Shown: piece after piece, positions 35,092 to 44,036 of the stretch
Layout of the letters: each line of letters opens with the position of its first letter
Position numbering within the stretch: the stretch's first letter is position 1
NCBI GenBank assembly: GCA_031269995.1
Contig: JAISYI010000009.1
Coordinates: forward strand, 1-57,677
Reading direction: 5' to 3'
Origin: Holosporaceae bacterium
GTDB lineage: Bacteria; Pseudomonadota; Alphaproteobacteria; UBA3830
Length of the DNA stretch: 57,677 bases
Notes under the pieces: generated by a model
Databases searched by the model: none
The model's input: only the letters and a program-made list of their open reading frames with translations
Told to the model about the DNA's origin: nothing
Program-made: the position numbers and the translations under genes

Positions 35092-36430
35092 AATACGCCT
35101 CCATATTTTCTGTATTCAATACTCTGTATGCAAGAGGAATTGCAACAATTGCTGCTAACGCAAGAAAGTAAATTTCGCGCACGAACTCTGGATCGATTTG
35201 AAGATTGCGAGGAGGCTGTTTTTTCGATGACCAAATACAATCCAGTATTTTTGCTAGGCCAATTAAATTGAATAAACAAGATATCATATAAATAGTCAGT
35301 GCTCCTCCGCTCCATCCCAGCAAAGCTTGACAGAGGTTAAATCTGCTCCAAAATCCCAGAAACGGTGCAAAGCCTAGCAGAGACAGAAACAATATTGTCA
35401 CAGCCATAGTAAAAGCAGGATATTGGCTCGAAGCCATTTGTAAATCGTCCAGATTTTGTAAACTTCGCCATTCCTGCAATCGATATATTCCTAGAATTAC
35501 AGTATTCCAGGCTACTACAATGCACAATATGCTTTGCATTCCATCGTGGGAAAACGGAGAAACACTGCACAAAAAAATCATCCCCATATGGCAAAGGATG
35601 CTACAAGCAACAATTTTTCGTATATTTTGCTGTGAAATCAATAGAAAACTTCCGCAGAGCACGAAAACCAATCCAACGGTCGAAATAATCCAACTTCCAT
35701 CTATATAGCAAAAAATATTTGTCGTTAATCTATAGAAAACAATTGCTGAAATTGTTTGCAATGGACAAAGGACGATTGGGGAACTCGTTTTTACAAGCGA
35801 CGCATCTGTTAGGGTAAAGTGCTGCAATCCTATTCCAAGCTTTTGTCCAATAGAAAATAGGATCATAAGCATCGCAATTTCTTGAACGACTCCGCTGTTG
35901 AACGAAACGATGTATCGTACCTCGCCAAAAATCGTTGATTCGGTGGAAAAATATATCAAAATAGTCGCAAGCATGAAGAATACCGAGCCGAGAAGTGCAT
36001 AGAACAGGCGTGGAGGCAAAACTATTAAAATCATACGTTGCTGTGGAGATTTATCCCGCATGAGTTCTCGATACAAAGGGATAGCGGCTAACTCGAGCGC
36101 AAAAAACAATTTCCAAAAATCCCTGGCTGAAATTGCCGCAAGAGATCCCAAAACTGAAATAGTTGTTAGAATTTGCCCGTCGAAATTCTTAGCTTTCAGA
36201 ATATATGAAACGGCACATCCACTAATGAGCAACAGTAATTTTATTCTCGCCTCTCCACTTTGATAGGATGTGGATGAAAGATTTGACTTGATCATCCATT
36301 CTTCCAGGCCAATGATCAGGATCGCTGTCGCGAATGCCCAAAATCCCCATATTTCTTTTCCGCATTTTTTTCTGAGAAACCAGGCAGCAGAGATGTATAT
36401 TAACAACAGTAATTCGGGCCAGTGCGTCAT
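35081..36430 (-). CDS. nuoN: NADH-quinone oxidoreductase subunit N (divergent)
   Basis: Antiporter-like membrane subunit of complex I, about 13-14 spans in 449 residues. ATG 36430 overlaps the nuoM stop (ATGA); the longer frame from 36529 lies inside nuoM. Against E. coli NuoN recalled from memory, the TM5 glutamate (FFALELAAIPLY) and TM7 lysine (GQKLGIG) are kept. The ATASKIAIFG lysine is replaced in CPLQTISAIVFY, and GKFYVL becomes SRFNLC. Clearly the nuoN position in the operon, but poorly conserved. Confidence 0.85.
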   Translation of the reverse strand: MTHWPELLLLIYISAAWFLRKKCGKEIWGFWAFATAILIIGLEEWMIKSNLSSTSYQSGEARIKLLLLISGCAVSYILKAKNFDGQILTTISVLGSLAAISARDFWKLFFALELAAIPLYRELMRDKSPQQRMILIVLPPRLFYALLGSVFFMLATILIYFSTESTIFGEVRYIVSFNSGVVQEIAMLMILFSIGQKLGIGLQHFTLTDASLVKTSSPIVLCPLQTISAIVFYRLTTNIFCYIDGSWIISTVGLVFVLCGSFLLISQQNIRKIVACSILCHMGMIFLCSVSPFSHDGMQSILCIVVAWNTVILGIYRLQEWRSLQNLDDLQMASSQYPAFTMAVTILFLSLLGFAPFLGFWSRFNLCQALLGWSGGALTIYMISCLFNLIGLAKILDCIWSSKKQPPRNLQIDPEFVREIYFLALAAIVAIPLAYRVLNTENMEAYFVQ

Positions 36431-37818
36431 TGTTTCCGCTCTATTCGCTGATCTGTGGGAGTGATGAGCATTCTTGGATAAATACCAAGCGCAAAAATTG
36501 TGACGGCAAGTGATGCTAGGCAAAACCACTCCGCCTTCGTTAAGTAAATTTTCTTCAAATTACTCTCACCCTGCGAAACTCGTTGGTAAGTCCTAATCGC
36601 ATGTGATCCGCCTGCCGCCAGCAGAAAACAGATTATAAAACATAGAGATGGATGATTTTTCCAGCATCCGCAGAGGATTAGAAAGTTTCCAACGAAGCAT
36701 GGTAACAGCGGTATAGAGGACAACGAGAGCATCGGCACAAGAGCAAAATTAAGCAGATATGGAATAGATTGCAAAGTGATCGAGATATTTCCTTCTTGCT
36801 GTTTGAGCTGCTTAAAACGATTCTCGACTATGCTAATCACTACTAGAAGCATTGTTAATACAAGACTGTGTGAGATCATGTGGAAAAATGCCCCAGTTCT
36901 CCCGATATCGCCTCCGGAAAAAATACCGATAACAAGCAATCCAGCATATGCGATGGAGGAGTAGGCTGCAGTGTGTCTAGCGACTTTCTGGATCAATGCT
37001 GCCATAGTTGCATACCCTGTTGTCAGAGCTCCGATCCACAATACGTATGTGCTGAGGGATCGACATATGCCGTCGGCAATCGGCAATAAAATTGTCAATA
37101 GTCCAAAAGCTCCTATCTTTGGTAATATCACAGAGATAATTATCTGTACCGAGGTTGGCGACGCAGCATGAGCTTCCGGCAACCATACATGCAGGGGGAA
37201 TTGTAAGGCCAGTCCCGCAAACCCGATAAATAGGGTACTGAAAATGATGCATTCTTGTTTGAAATTAAATGCATAATTGATAAGTGTGGTTACTTCGGAA
37301 GCTTCGGCGACAGATATTAAGTATATTACCCCACAGAGGAGGAAAAACATTCCGACAAAAAGAATAATTAGAAATTTAACGGCGTAGATGGAGTTACTTG
37401 CAAATCCTCCGAGCAGAATGAAAGTTAGGAGCATGATCAACTCCAGCAGAATATAGAAAACTAGAATATCTGCCGTTGAAAATAGTGCTACAAACAGCGC
37501 TTCCAGGGCAAAAATTAGGATATAAAACTTCTTTTTTAGCTCCGCTTTTATCTCGTTCTGACTGATTATCACACTGATTAGCATTAAAAACGTAGTCATG
37601 ACGACCAAGCAGACAGAGTTTTGCGACGAGGCTAATATGGATGATTTCTCACTATCTGCGGTGAATAGCCAAAGGGACATGGCAAAGGTAAATGCTGCTG
37701 TCCATTGTGATGATCTCCTCACATTATTTTCAAAATTCTTTTTATCTATTAAGGATATGCATATTGCGCCTATTAGGGGAATCGATATAATAAGTAGTAA
37801 AATATCATTTGTCAGCAT
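36427..37818 (-). CDS. nuoM: NADH-quinone oxidoreductase subunit M (divergent)
   Basis: Second antiporter-like subunit, 463 residues, about 14 spans. Recognisable blocks are PLHVWLPEAHAASPTS and HMISHSLVLTM. The TM5 glutamate is kept (E126 in FYILLELIML) and the second lysine too (K234 in ILPKIGAFG). The lysine in E. coli AFAVKMPVVP aligns with L203 in GFAGLALQFP, so a residue thought essential for proton transfer is absent. Overlaps nuoL by 14 bp and nuoN by 4 bp. Confidence 0.88.
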   Translation of the reverse strand: MLTNDILLLIISIPLIGAICISLIDKKNFENNVRRSSQWTAAFTFAMSLWLFTADSEKSSILASSQNSVCLVVMTTFLMLISVIISQNEIKAELKKKFYILIFALEALFVALFSTADILVFYILLELIMLLTFILLGGFASNSIYAVKFLIILFVGMFFLLCGVIYLISVAEASEVTTLINYAFNFKQECIIFSTLFIGFAGLALQFPLHVWLPEAHAASPTSVQIIISVILPKIGAFGLLTILLPIADGICRSLSTYVLWIGALTTGYATMAALIQKVARHTAAYSSIAYAGLLVIGIFSGGDIGRTGAFFHMISHSLVLTMLLVVISIVENRFKQLKQQEGNISITLQSIPYLLNFALVPMLSLSSIPLLPCFVGNFLILCGCWKNHPSLCFIICFLLAAGGSHAIRTYQRVSQGESNLKKIYLTKAEWFCLASLAVTIFALGIYPRMLITPTDQRIERKQ

Positions 37819-39502
37819 GATTTCGTCTGTTTTTATTGGTAATGAATAGATAGAATTTTTTAAAGAATCTCCTGTCTATTTCGTTTATTGACCGTAGTCT
37901 TTTAATGTTTATTTTGAAATTAAGTCTAAATTTAAATGGTATGGTAATTGGCTTGATTGATTTGCAAATCAGTCCTGCGCCGCAGAGTCCCGCAATGTTA
38001 GCTATGGTAAACATAAATACTGCGGACGGTCCTTCCCCATAGGAAAAAACAAAAACATCCGCCCAAATTACATCATTATACAACGCATAGTAAAAGAACA
38101 CTCCAGAGAAAATGGCAAAAAAGACCGCAGCATACATAGAGTAAATAATGGGAGGATTCTGTTCGCTGAGATACGCAAGACCTGTTTCCGTCAATTTTAT
38201 TTCTCCATGGAATATTAAGTAAAAAATTCGGAAAAAATATGCGCTTGCGAGGATGGAGGAAAAAACGATCGTTATTATCGTACAGGATATAAGCACAGAT
38301 GAGCTATGCACGCCTAGAACTTCGTTCAGTAAAATCTTCCTCGAGTAATAGAATGGTGTTAGTGGGACTCCGACCATAGAAGCGATGGTTAGAATGCTTA
38401 CAATATATGTTTTTGGAAGCCATTCGAATAGACCGCCCATGCATTTTATATCTCTCTCTCCTGACAGTGCATGTATAACCGATCCAATTGCGAAAATCAG
38501 CGCAGCCTTGGAAAAGGCATGAGAAACGAATAACGCTATGGCTGCTCCATAGGCTGAAAAACCGCAGGCAACAGTCATCGATCCTGCCTGCGCGATGGTG
38601 GAATATGCTAAGATTTTCTGCAAACTTCCTGCAAAAACCGCTCGCAGAGAATAAAATAAAGTACTAAGCAATCCAATCCATACGATAGCATGTTGGATGA
38701 ATTCACTACATTCGAATAGATTTTGCAATCGAATGATTAAAATTGTTCCAGCAGGCAGCAGTGCGACCGAATGTATTAGCACAGTCGCTGGTATTGGCAT
38801 GCTCCAGATTGCTTCTTCCAGCCATCTGGATGGACCAATTTGTGCAAATTTTACAAAAACAGAGAGCAGCATTAGTAGAGAGATAAATTCAAACTTTTTT
38901 AGCTGCATGTCATTGCCAACAAACAAATTTTCATCAAAATTTAAATTGCCCCACATATGAAACAATGCGGCCATAGACAGAATAAAACCGATATCTCCAA
39001 ACAGATGCAAATTCGCCATTTTAGATATGGTCTTCAATGAAGTCTTTTTTTTGTCGAAGTCTGCCAAAAAACACGAAATTACCGTAAGAATTACCCAAAA
39101 AGCGTATAATTGCAGCAAATTGTTAGCTGTTGCAACCATGATAGCAGCCAATGAAAGCGAGTTTATCTGCGTCAGAAATATCGCAATGTTCTTTCTTATG
39201 TATCCAGTGGAATAATAATTTGCGATCGCTGTAATCGTGCATATTACCCAGGCGGCGATTGCACTCAAAGAATCGGATAACAGCCCGAATTCGCAGGATG
39301 GATTTTCCAGAAAACTGTAGAACGGAGCGTACTCAGAGTGAGGAGCGATCCACTGTTGAACCATGAACCATGTGGCCGCCAGTGCCGTCAATGCGGACAG
39401 TATAATAGAAGCATACTTCCATTTCTCTCGATGTGCCTGTAACTGCCACATTAGATTTGCTAGCAGCGTGATCATTTGAAGCATGATAACGTATTTTATC
39501 AT
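37805..39502 (-). CDS. nuoL: NADH-quinone oxidoreductase subunit L (divergent)
   Basis: Distal antiporter-like subunit, 565 residues (about 610-650 in relatives). Conserved blocks: VFVKFAQIGPSRWLEEA (K218, counterpart of E. coli K229), TVLIHSVALLPAG, KILAYSTIAQAGSM and SHAFSKAALIFAIGSVIHA. The TM5 glutamate of YLGWEGVGL aligns with V137 in YAFWVILTV. The GPTPVSA signature is SMPIPAT here. The upstream gene is kdsB, not nuoK, so the nuo operon is split. ATG 39502; the first half is highly diverged. Confidence 0.88.
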   Translation of the reverse strand: MIKYVIMLQMITLLANLMWQLQAHREKWKYASIILSALTALAATWFMVQQWIAPHSEYAPFYSFLENPSCEFGLLSDSLSAIAAWVICTITAIANYYSTGYIRKNIAIFLTQINSLSLAAIMVATANNLLQLYAFWVILTVISCFLADFDKKKTSLKTISKMANLHLFGDIGFILSMAALFHMWGNLNFDENLFVGNDMQLKKFEFISLLMLLSVFVKFAQIGPSRWLEEAIWSMPIPATVLIHSVALLPAGTILIIRLQNLFECSEFIQHAIVWIGLLSTLFYSLRAVFAGSLQKILAYSTIAQAGSMTVACGFSAYGAAIALFVSHAFSKAALIFAIGSVIHALSGERDIKCMGGLFEWLPKTYIVSILTIASMVGVPLTPFYYSRKILLNEVLGVHSSSVLISCTIITIVFSSILASAYFFRIFYLIFHGEIKLTETGLAYLSEQNPPIIYSMYAAVFFAIFSGVFFYYALYNDVIWADVFVFSYGEGPSAVFMFTIANIAGLCGAGLICKSIKPITIPFKFRLNFKINIKRLRSINEIDRRFFKKFYLFITNKNRRNHADK

Positions 39503-39550
39503 GCCTTCAGACTAGCATTAGAGAGGGGATTTTCTAAGCTTGCTTTGTGG

Positions 39551-40321
39551 TTACTTCGTAAAAAAATTATTTGGTGCTGTCTTATCATATGCCGCTGCAT
39601 AATTCCGCGCCTCTACCAAGTCATCTTCCGTATCGACGCTGATGGGTGGTTCATCATCCACCACAGCAATTCCGATAGTCATTCCATTCTCAATCGCCCG
39701 AAGCTGCTCTAGCTTCTCTGATCTTTCTAACGGACTTGACCGCAGCTGAACAAACTTTCTCAAACTTTCTTTCCAGAAACAATATATGCCAACGTGATTA
39801 AAAAATGGCCCACCTGATGGAACGGGGGATCTGCTAAAATATATAGCTCTCCCAATCCGTTCCCGGTTATCAAGAAAAGAAATAATAGGTTTTATAACAC
39901 TGTTTCTTAGGTGCGAATTATCTCTGATAGGAACTGCCAGAGTAAAAATATCGCAGCTGATCTCCTTGATGGCGCGACAGGCTGTACGAATAAAGTTCGG
40001 AGAAACAAATGGCAGATCTCCCTGAAAATTAATTACCAGCCTATATTTCCCTCCAGGATCGCATTTGGCCCACGCGGCAAATACTCGATCGGATCCGGAC
40101 GGTAAATCAGGATGGGTTAATACGGCCTTCCCCCCAACATTCCTGACCGCATCGGCAATCTCTAGCCCGTCGCAAGCTACGACAACATCACCAACGTCTG
40201 CTGCGATAGCGCTCTCAAGTGTTCTGATTACCAGCGGCTTCCCACCAACGTTTGCCAGCATTTTCCCTCGGAGTCTGGTGGAGGCTATTCTCGCAGGTAT
40301 GACTATTAAAGTATCAGACAT
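39551..40321 (-). CDS. kdsB: 3-deoxy-manno-octulosonate cytidylyltransferase KdsB
   Basis: Makes CMP-Kdo from Kdo and CTP for LPS inner core. It has IPARIASTRLRGKML at the N-terminus, NFQGDLPF, HVGIYCF, and SPLERSEKLEQLRAIENG with the final VDTEDDL. 256 residues, full length. ATG 40321 follows GAGGGG. Just downstream of tRNA-Leu and probably co-transcribed with it. Confidence 0.96.
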   Translation of the reverse strand: MSDTLIVIPARIASTRLRGKMLANVGGKPLVIRTLESAIAADVGDVVVACDGLEIADAVRNVGGKAVLTHPDLPSGSDRVFAAWAKCDPGGKYRLVINFQGDLPFVSPNFIRTACRAIKEISCDIFTLAVPIRDNSHLRNSVIKPIISFLDNRERIGRAIYFSRSPVPSGGPFFNHVGIYCFWKESLRKFVQLRSSPLERSEKLEQLRAIENGMTIGIAVVDDEPPISVDTEDDLVEARNYAAAYDKTAPNNFFTK

Positions 40322-40341
40322 ACTTCCCCTCTGTCAAACTG

Positions 40342-40428
40342 TGGTGCGGTCGAGAAGACTTGAACTTCCACGGAGTCTCCTCCATAGCGACCTCAACGCT
40401 ATGCGTCTACCTGTTCCGCCACGACCGC
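40342..40428 (-). tRNA. tRNA-Leu (GAG)
   Basis: Read on the minus strand: acceptor GCGGTCG pairs with CGACCGC, anticodon stem TAGCG/CGCTA with loop TTGAGGT (anticodon GAG), a long variable arm (GGAGGAGACTCC) typical of tRNA-Leu, T-loop TTCAAGT, and an encoded CCA. 87 nt. Confidence 0.95.
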
Positions 40429-40438
40429 AACTGCTTCC

Positions 40439-40467
40439 TAGATAGCAAATACGCACTAAATTATCAA
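40439..40467 (-). promoter_or_regulatory. sigma70-type promoter for tRNA-Leu-kdsB
   Basis: On the minus strand TTGATA (40467-40462), a 17-bp spacer, and TATCTA (40444-40439), 10 bp before the mature tRNA 5' end. Best promoter match in the window. Confidence 0.7.
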
Positions 40468-40572
40468 CTCTGGAGTCAGAATGGATTGCGCCATATAGAT
40501 AATCTCTTGGATTTTTACGCCTTTAAAGAAGTGAAATCATTTTTTGAAATCCCTCTTGTATTGTTGTTAAGT

Positions 40573-40927
40573 TCAACAGAATAGATAATCTTTTAATTCA
40601 GTAGCTATTCTATCGATGACTTTTTGATTTGGATAGGATTTCCATAATCCAATGTTTTTTCGGGAATCTTCTACTTTATATCGCGGATTAGTAGCTCTGC
40701 TGTCTTTAGATATTCCAATAAAACTCAACATTTCTCTGGCTGTTTCTTCATGCTTTAAGACAAAATCTTCGAAACGAATCGATAGAATTTTTTTTATGAT
40801 TATATGGATAGTCCAAATGAGAATTTCGATAGTGAGTGATAAATCTGTCCACATTTTCGTCCGATATCCAATTCCTCTTTCTCCACGAAATAAAAGTATC
40901 TCTTGGATCTCTTGTGACAAAAATCAT
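40573..40927 (-). pseudogene. sulfotransferase remnant (frameshifted, N-terminus lost)
   Basis: Two fragments of a PAPS-dependent sulfotransferase lie in different frames. The first, from ATG 40927, reads MIFVTRDPRDTFISWRKRNW and contains the 3'-phosphate-binding VTRDPRD motif. The second, ending at 40573, reads SIRFEDFVLKHEETAREML and then SRKNIGLWKSYPN, the usual C-terminal pattern. They join at a run of eight A (T8 at 40788-40795 on the plus strand), a likely slippage site. The N-terminal PAPS loop is missing, and an in-frame stop precedes the first fragment. The remnant stops about 100 bp before the transketolase start. Confidence 0.8.
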
Positions 40928-41025
40928 TTTGAATGATCAGGATTTTTTTGAGCATAGCTTGGATTTGTTTGAACAATTCGTTGATGGCGTGTAGTATCAC
41001 ACAGAGGTCATTGGAGAAGAGTATT

Positions 41026-42963
41026 GTGTATAAGGGCCTAGCAAATGCGATCAGATTTTTATCAATTGCCCAGGTAGGTAACGCTGGAAGTGGTCACGTT
41101 GGAATGCCGTTGGGGATGGCAGATTGTCTGACGGTCCTGTTCAAAAATTTCTTGGTTTTTGATCCACTGAGTCCACAATGGCCTGACCGGGATAGATTCA
41201 TTCTTTCCGGAGGACATGGTTCGACGGCTCTTTATGCGTTACTTTATCTTACAGGATACGAAGGGATGTCGCTGGATGATTTGAAAAGATTCCGGCAACT
41301 GGGATCTAGAGCGACTGGCCATCCAGAATACGATCCTTCTTGCGGGATCGAAGCCACGACAGGCTTGCTGGGCCAGGGAGTTGCGAACGCTGTCGGCATG
41401 GCCATAGAGGAAAGATTACTAAACGCACGTCTTGGTGACAATTGCATAAATCATTATATATACGTCTGCGCAGGAGATGGGGATCTGATGGAGGGAGTTA
41501 CTCATGAAGCCTGTGCGCTCGCCGGACATTTGTCCCTGGGACATCTGATAATACTGTTCGATGATAATAACGTCACAATAGATGGAACGGTCGACGTTTC
41601 TGCAAGCGATCATGTTCTTACCCGCTATAAATCCTATGGATGGCATGTGGTCAGCACTGATGGACACTGTGAAAGACATATCTCTTCAGCGTTGGAGGAA
41701 GCGAAGCAGGATCAAAGGCCATCTCTGATTGCTTGTAAAACTAAAATCGGCTATGGAAGTCCGCGGGAAGGGAGCTCTTCGGCACATAGCGGGGTATTTT
41801 CTTCATTAGAAATTGAAGAAACGAAAAAAAAGTTGAATTGGCCCTACGGTCCATTTGAAGTTCCGGAATACATAATGCAAGTATGGAGGATTGTTGGAAA
41901 ACGTCATCGCGAGAAGCGTGAAAAATGGTATGAGAAACAATTCGAAAAGTATGGTCCCAGCTCATTTAGCATAACAGATGAGGTAAAAAGAGCCCTCCGC
42001 TCCATAAAAAAAGATTATTTCATTTCACGCCCATTTGAGGCAACACGTAGTAGCTCGCAGAACATTATTTCCAAGGTTATGGAAGTATCGAATCAAATAG
42101 TTTCTGGGTCTGCTGATTTGGGAAGCTCAACCGGGTGTCTTTCGAAGACCATGGCTCCTATTTTCAAACAAAATTTTTCCGGGAATTACCTGCACTACGG
42201 CGTACGTGAACACGCTATGGGAGCCATAGTAAACGGTATTGTTGCCGGACGGAAAATAAGAAGTTTAGCGGGGACTTTTCTCGCATTTAGCGATTACATG
42301 AGGCCGGCAATTCGCATGAGTGCTCTGATGAACATTCCATCCATATTCATTTTCAGCCATGATTCCATCGGAGTGGGGGAGGACGGCCCCACACATCAAC
42401 CTGTGGAACATTTATCCTCGCTTCGAGCAATACCAAATCTGAACGTTTTTAGGCCAGCTGATGCAATAGAGACCTTGGAGTGCTGGGAATATGCACTCAA
42501 AAGCCAATCTCCATCCGTCATTATTCTCACCAGGCAAAAGGTGCTTAGCGTGAGATTCTGCGACAAAGTGAATCTATGCGAAGCTGGAGCCTACCTACTC
42601 CACGATGATTCAATTGATAATGAAAGAAGGGTTACGCTAATAGCGACAGGATCCGAGGTAGCCATTGCGCTGGAAGTGAAAAAAATGCTTAATGATGTTC
42701 AAATCTCAGCGAATGTGGTCAGTATGCCCTGCTGGAGACTCTTTGATACACAATTGGAAAAATACAGGAAAAGGATTCTTGGCGATTCTCTGCGAGTTGG
42801 AATAGAGGCGTCCAATGGAGTCGGGTGGGAAAAGTATCTTGGTTCCAATGGAATGTTTTTCGGAGTGAATGATTTTGGGAAATCATGTTCTTGTTTAGAA
42901 AATTATAAGTTTTTTGGACTAACCTCTCGACGCGTGTGTGATGAAGTCCTAAAAAGACTATAA
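41026..42963 (+). CDS. tkt: transketolase
   Basis: Thiamine diphosphate enzyme of the pentose phosphate pathway moving two-carbon units between sugars. Visible: GSGHVGMPLGMAD, the ThDP motif GDGDLMEG...DDNNVTIDG (GDG to NN), the HYGVREHAMGAI glutamate, and DGPTHQPVEHL. I start at GTG 41026 because GGAGA is at 41013-41017 and YKGLANAIRFLSI then matches transketolase N-termini; ATG 40984 or 40933 in the same frame would add 14-31 unrelated residues and run towards the sulfotransferase remnant. 646 residues. Followed by gapA after 25 bp. Confidence 0.93.
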   Translation: MYKGLANAIRFLSIAQVGNAGSGHVGMPLGMADCLTVLFKNFLVFDPLSPQWPDRDRFILSGGHGSTALYALLYLTGYEGMSLDDLKRFRQLGSRATGHPEYDPSCGIEATTGLLGQGVANAVGMAIEERLLNARLGDNCINHYIYVCAGDGDLMEGVTHEACALAGHLSLGHLIILFDDNNVTIDGTVDVSASDHVLTRYKSYGWHVVSTDGHCERHISSALEEAKQDQRPSLIACKTKIGYGSPREGSSSAHSGVFSSLEIEETKKKLNWPYGPFEVPEYIMQVWRIVGKRHREKREKWYEKQFEKYGPSSFSITDEVKRALRSIKKDYFISRPFEATRSSSQNIISKVMEVSNQIVSGSADLGSSTGCLSKTMAPIFKQNFSGNYLHYGVREHAMGAIVNGIVAGRKIRSLAGTFLAFSDYMRPAIRMSALMNIPSIFIFSHDSIGVGEDGPTHQPVEHLSSLRAIPNLNVFRPADAIETLECWEYALKSQSPSVIILTRQKVLSVRFCDKVNLCEAGAYLLHDDSIDNERRVTLIATGSEVAIALEVKKMLNDVQISANVVSMPCWRLFDTQLEKYRKRILGDSLRVGIEASNGVGWEKYLGSNGMFFGVNDFGKSCSCLENYKFFGLTSRRVCDEVLKRL

Positions 42964-42988
42964 GTAAAAAACTCCGATGCGAGGGTAA

Positions 42989-43999
42989 ATGAGAGTAGCC
43001 ATTAATGGATTTGGTAGAATAGGCCGATTAATCCTGAGAGCATTTTTAGAACGGAATTCCGTAGGGTTAGATGTCGTTGCTATAAATGATTTACAGAGTT
43101 TGGATAGTGCGTTGCATCTGCTGAAATATGATTCTACTCATGGTCGATTCCTTGGAGAAGTGGAGAAGAAATCCGACAATGTTTTCTGTGCTAATAAAAT
43201 GGAGTTAGCCTATTTTTCAGAGAAATGCCCGGATAGGCTGCCCTGGCGCGACATGAGAATCGATCTGGTATTGGAATGTACCGGAGCGTTTAAGAGCAGG
43301 GAGCAATGCATCGCGCATCTGAAGGCCGGGGCAAAATATGTTCTGGTTTCACGTCCCGTTGATGACGCGGATAATACCATCGTCTATGGCGTAAATCATG
43401 ACTCGTTGGGCTGCGAACGGGATCTGATCATTTCCAACGCTTCTTGTACAACGAATTGCTTAGCCCATGTCGTGGCAGCTATCCTTGAGTACGTAAAAAT
43501 AGAGCGGGGATTCGCGACGACAGTGCATTCCTACACTGGAGATCAGCGGCTAGTGGACATGAATCACACAGATCTGCGACGTGCCCGCGCTGCTGCGAGC
43601 TGTATGGCTCCGACGTCGACCGGAGCGACTAAGGCCATTGAGAAGATTTTTCCAGAGCTTCGTGGGAGGCTCTCTGGATTGTCCATACGAGTTCCAACAC
43701 AGAATGTTTCCTTGCTAGATTTTACATTTACAACAGCAGAAAAAATTACAATTGAGGATATTAATGCTGCTATTGTCAGGAGGTCTGCGGTCGTATCGAA
43801 GGAAGTTTTTTCCTATACTAAAGATCCGCTGGTTTCCGTCGATTTTAACCACTCCTCTTGCAGCGCGGTGGTGGATTTGCCGCTAACGAAGGTCGTCGAC
43901 GGTCATATGGGGCACGTGGTCGCCTGGTATGATAACGAATGGGGGTTTGCACGACGCATGCTGGACACGACGGATGTTCTAAAAACCTGCCTATCCTAA
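42989..43999 (+). CDS. gap: glyceraldehyde-3-phosphate dehydrogenase
   Basis: Cytosolic glycolytic or gluconeogenic enzyme. The NAD loop INGFGRIGR, active-site SNASCTTNC (Cys nucleophile), the histidine in TTVHSYTGDQ, and WYDNEWGF are present. 336 residues, normal. ATG 42989 follows GAGG. Paired with transketolase as in many alphaproteobacteria, but the usual downstream pgk is replaced by convergent folC. Confidence 0.96.
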   Translation: MRVAINGFGRIGRLILRAFLERNSVGLDVVAINDLQSLDSALHLLKYDSTHGRFLGEVEKKSDNVFCANKMELAYFSEKCPDRLPWRDMRIDLVLECTGAFKSREQCIAHLKAGAKYVLVSRPVDDADNTIVYGVNHDSLGCERDLIISNASCTTNCLAHVVAAILEYVKIERGFATTVHSYTGDQRLVDMNHTDLRRARAAASCMAPTSTGATKAIEKIFPELRGRLSGLSIRVPTQNVSLLDFTFTTAEKITIEDINAAIVRRSAVVSKEVFSYTKDPLVSVDFNHSSCSAVVDLPLTKVVDGHMGHVVAWYDNEWGFARRMLDTTDVLKTCLS

Positions 44000-44014
44000 A
44001 ATTCCTGGATTTCA

Positions 44015-44036
44015 GATATTTTTGCTAAAAAATATC
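44015..44036. terminator. AT-rich palindrome between gap and folC
   Basis: GATATTTTT (44015-44023) pairs with AAAAATATC (44028-44036) around GCTA. It overlaps the last folC codons and sits between convergent genes. The stem is AT-rich, so termination strength is doubtful. Confidence 0.3.

Noticed and set aside
40360-40584. 74-codon plus-strand frame over tRNA-Leu
   Set aside because: It runs antisense through the tRNA and its promoter, so it is a chance frame.
40933-41025. N-terminal extension of transketolase
   Set aside because: No ribosome-binding site precedes 40933 or 40984, the residues do not resemble transketolase, and a GTG with GGAGA at 41026 fits the family start.
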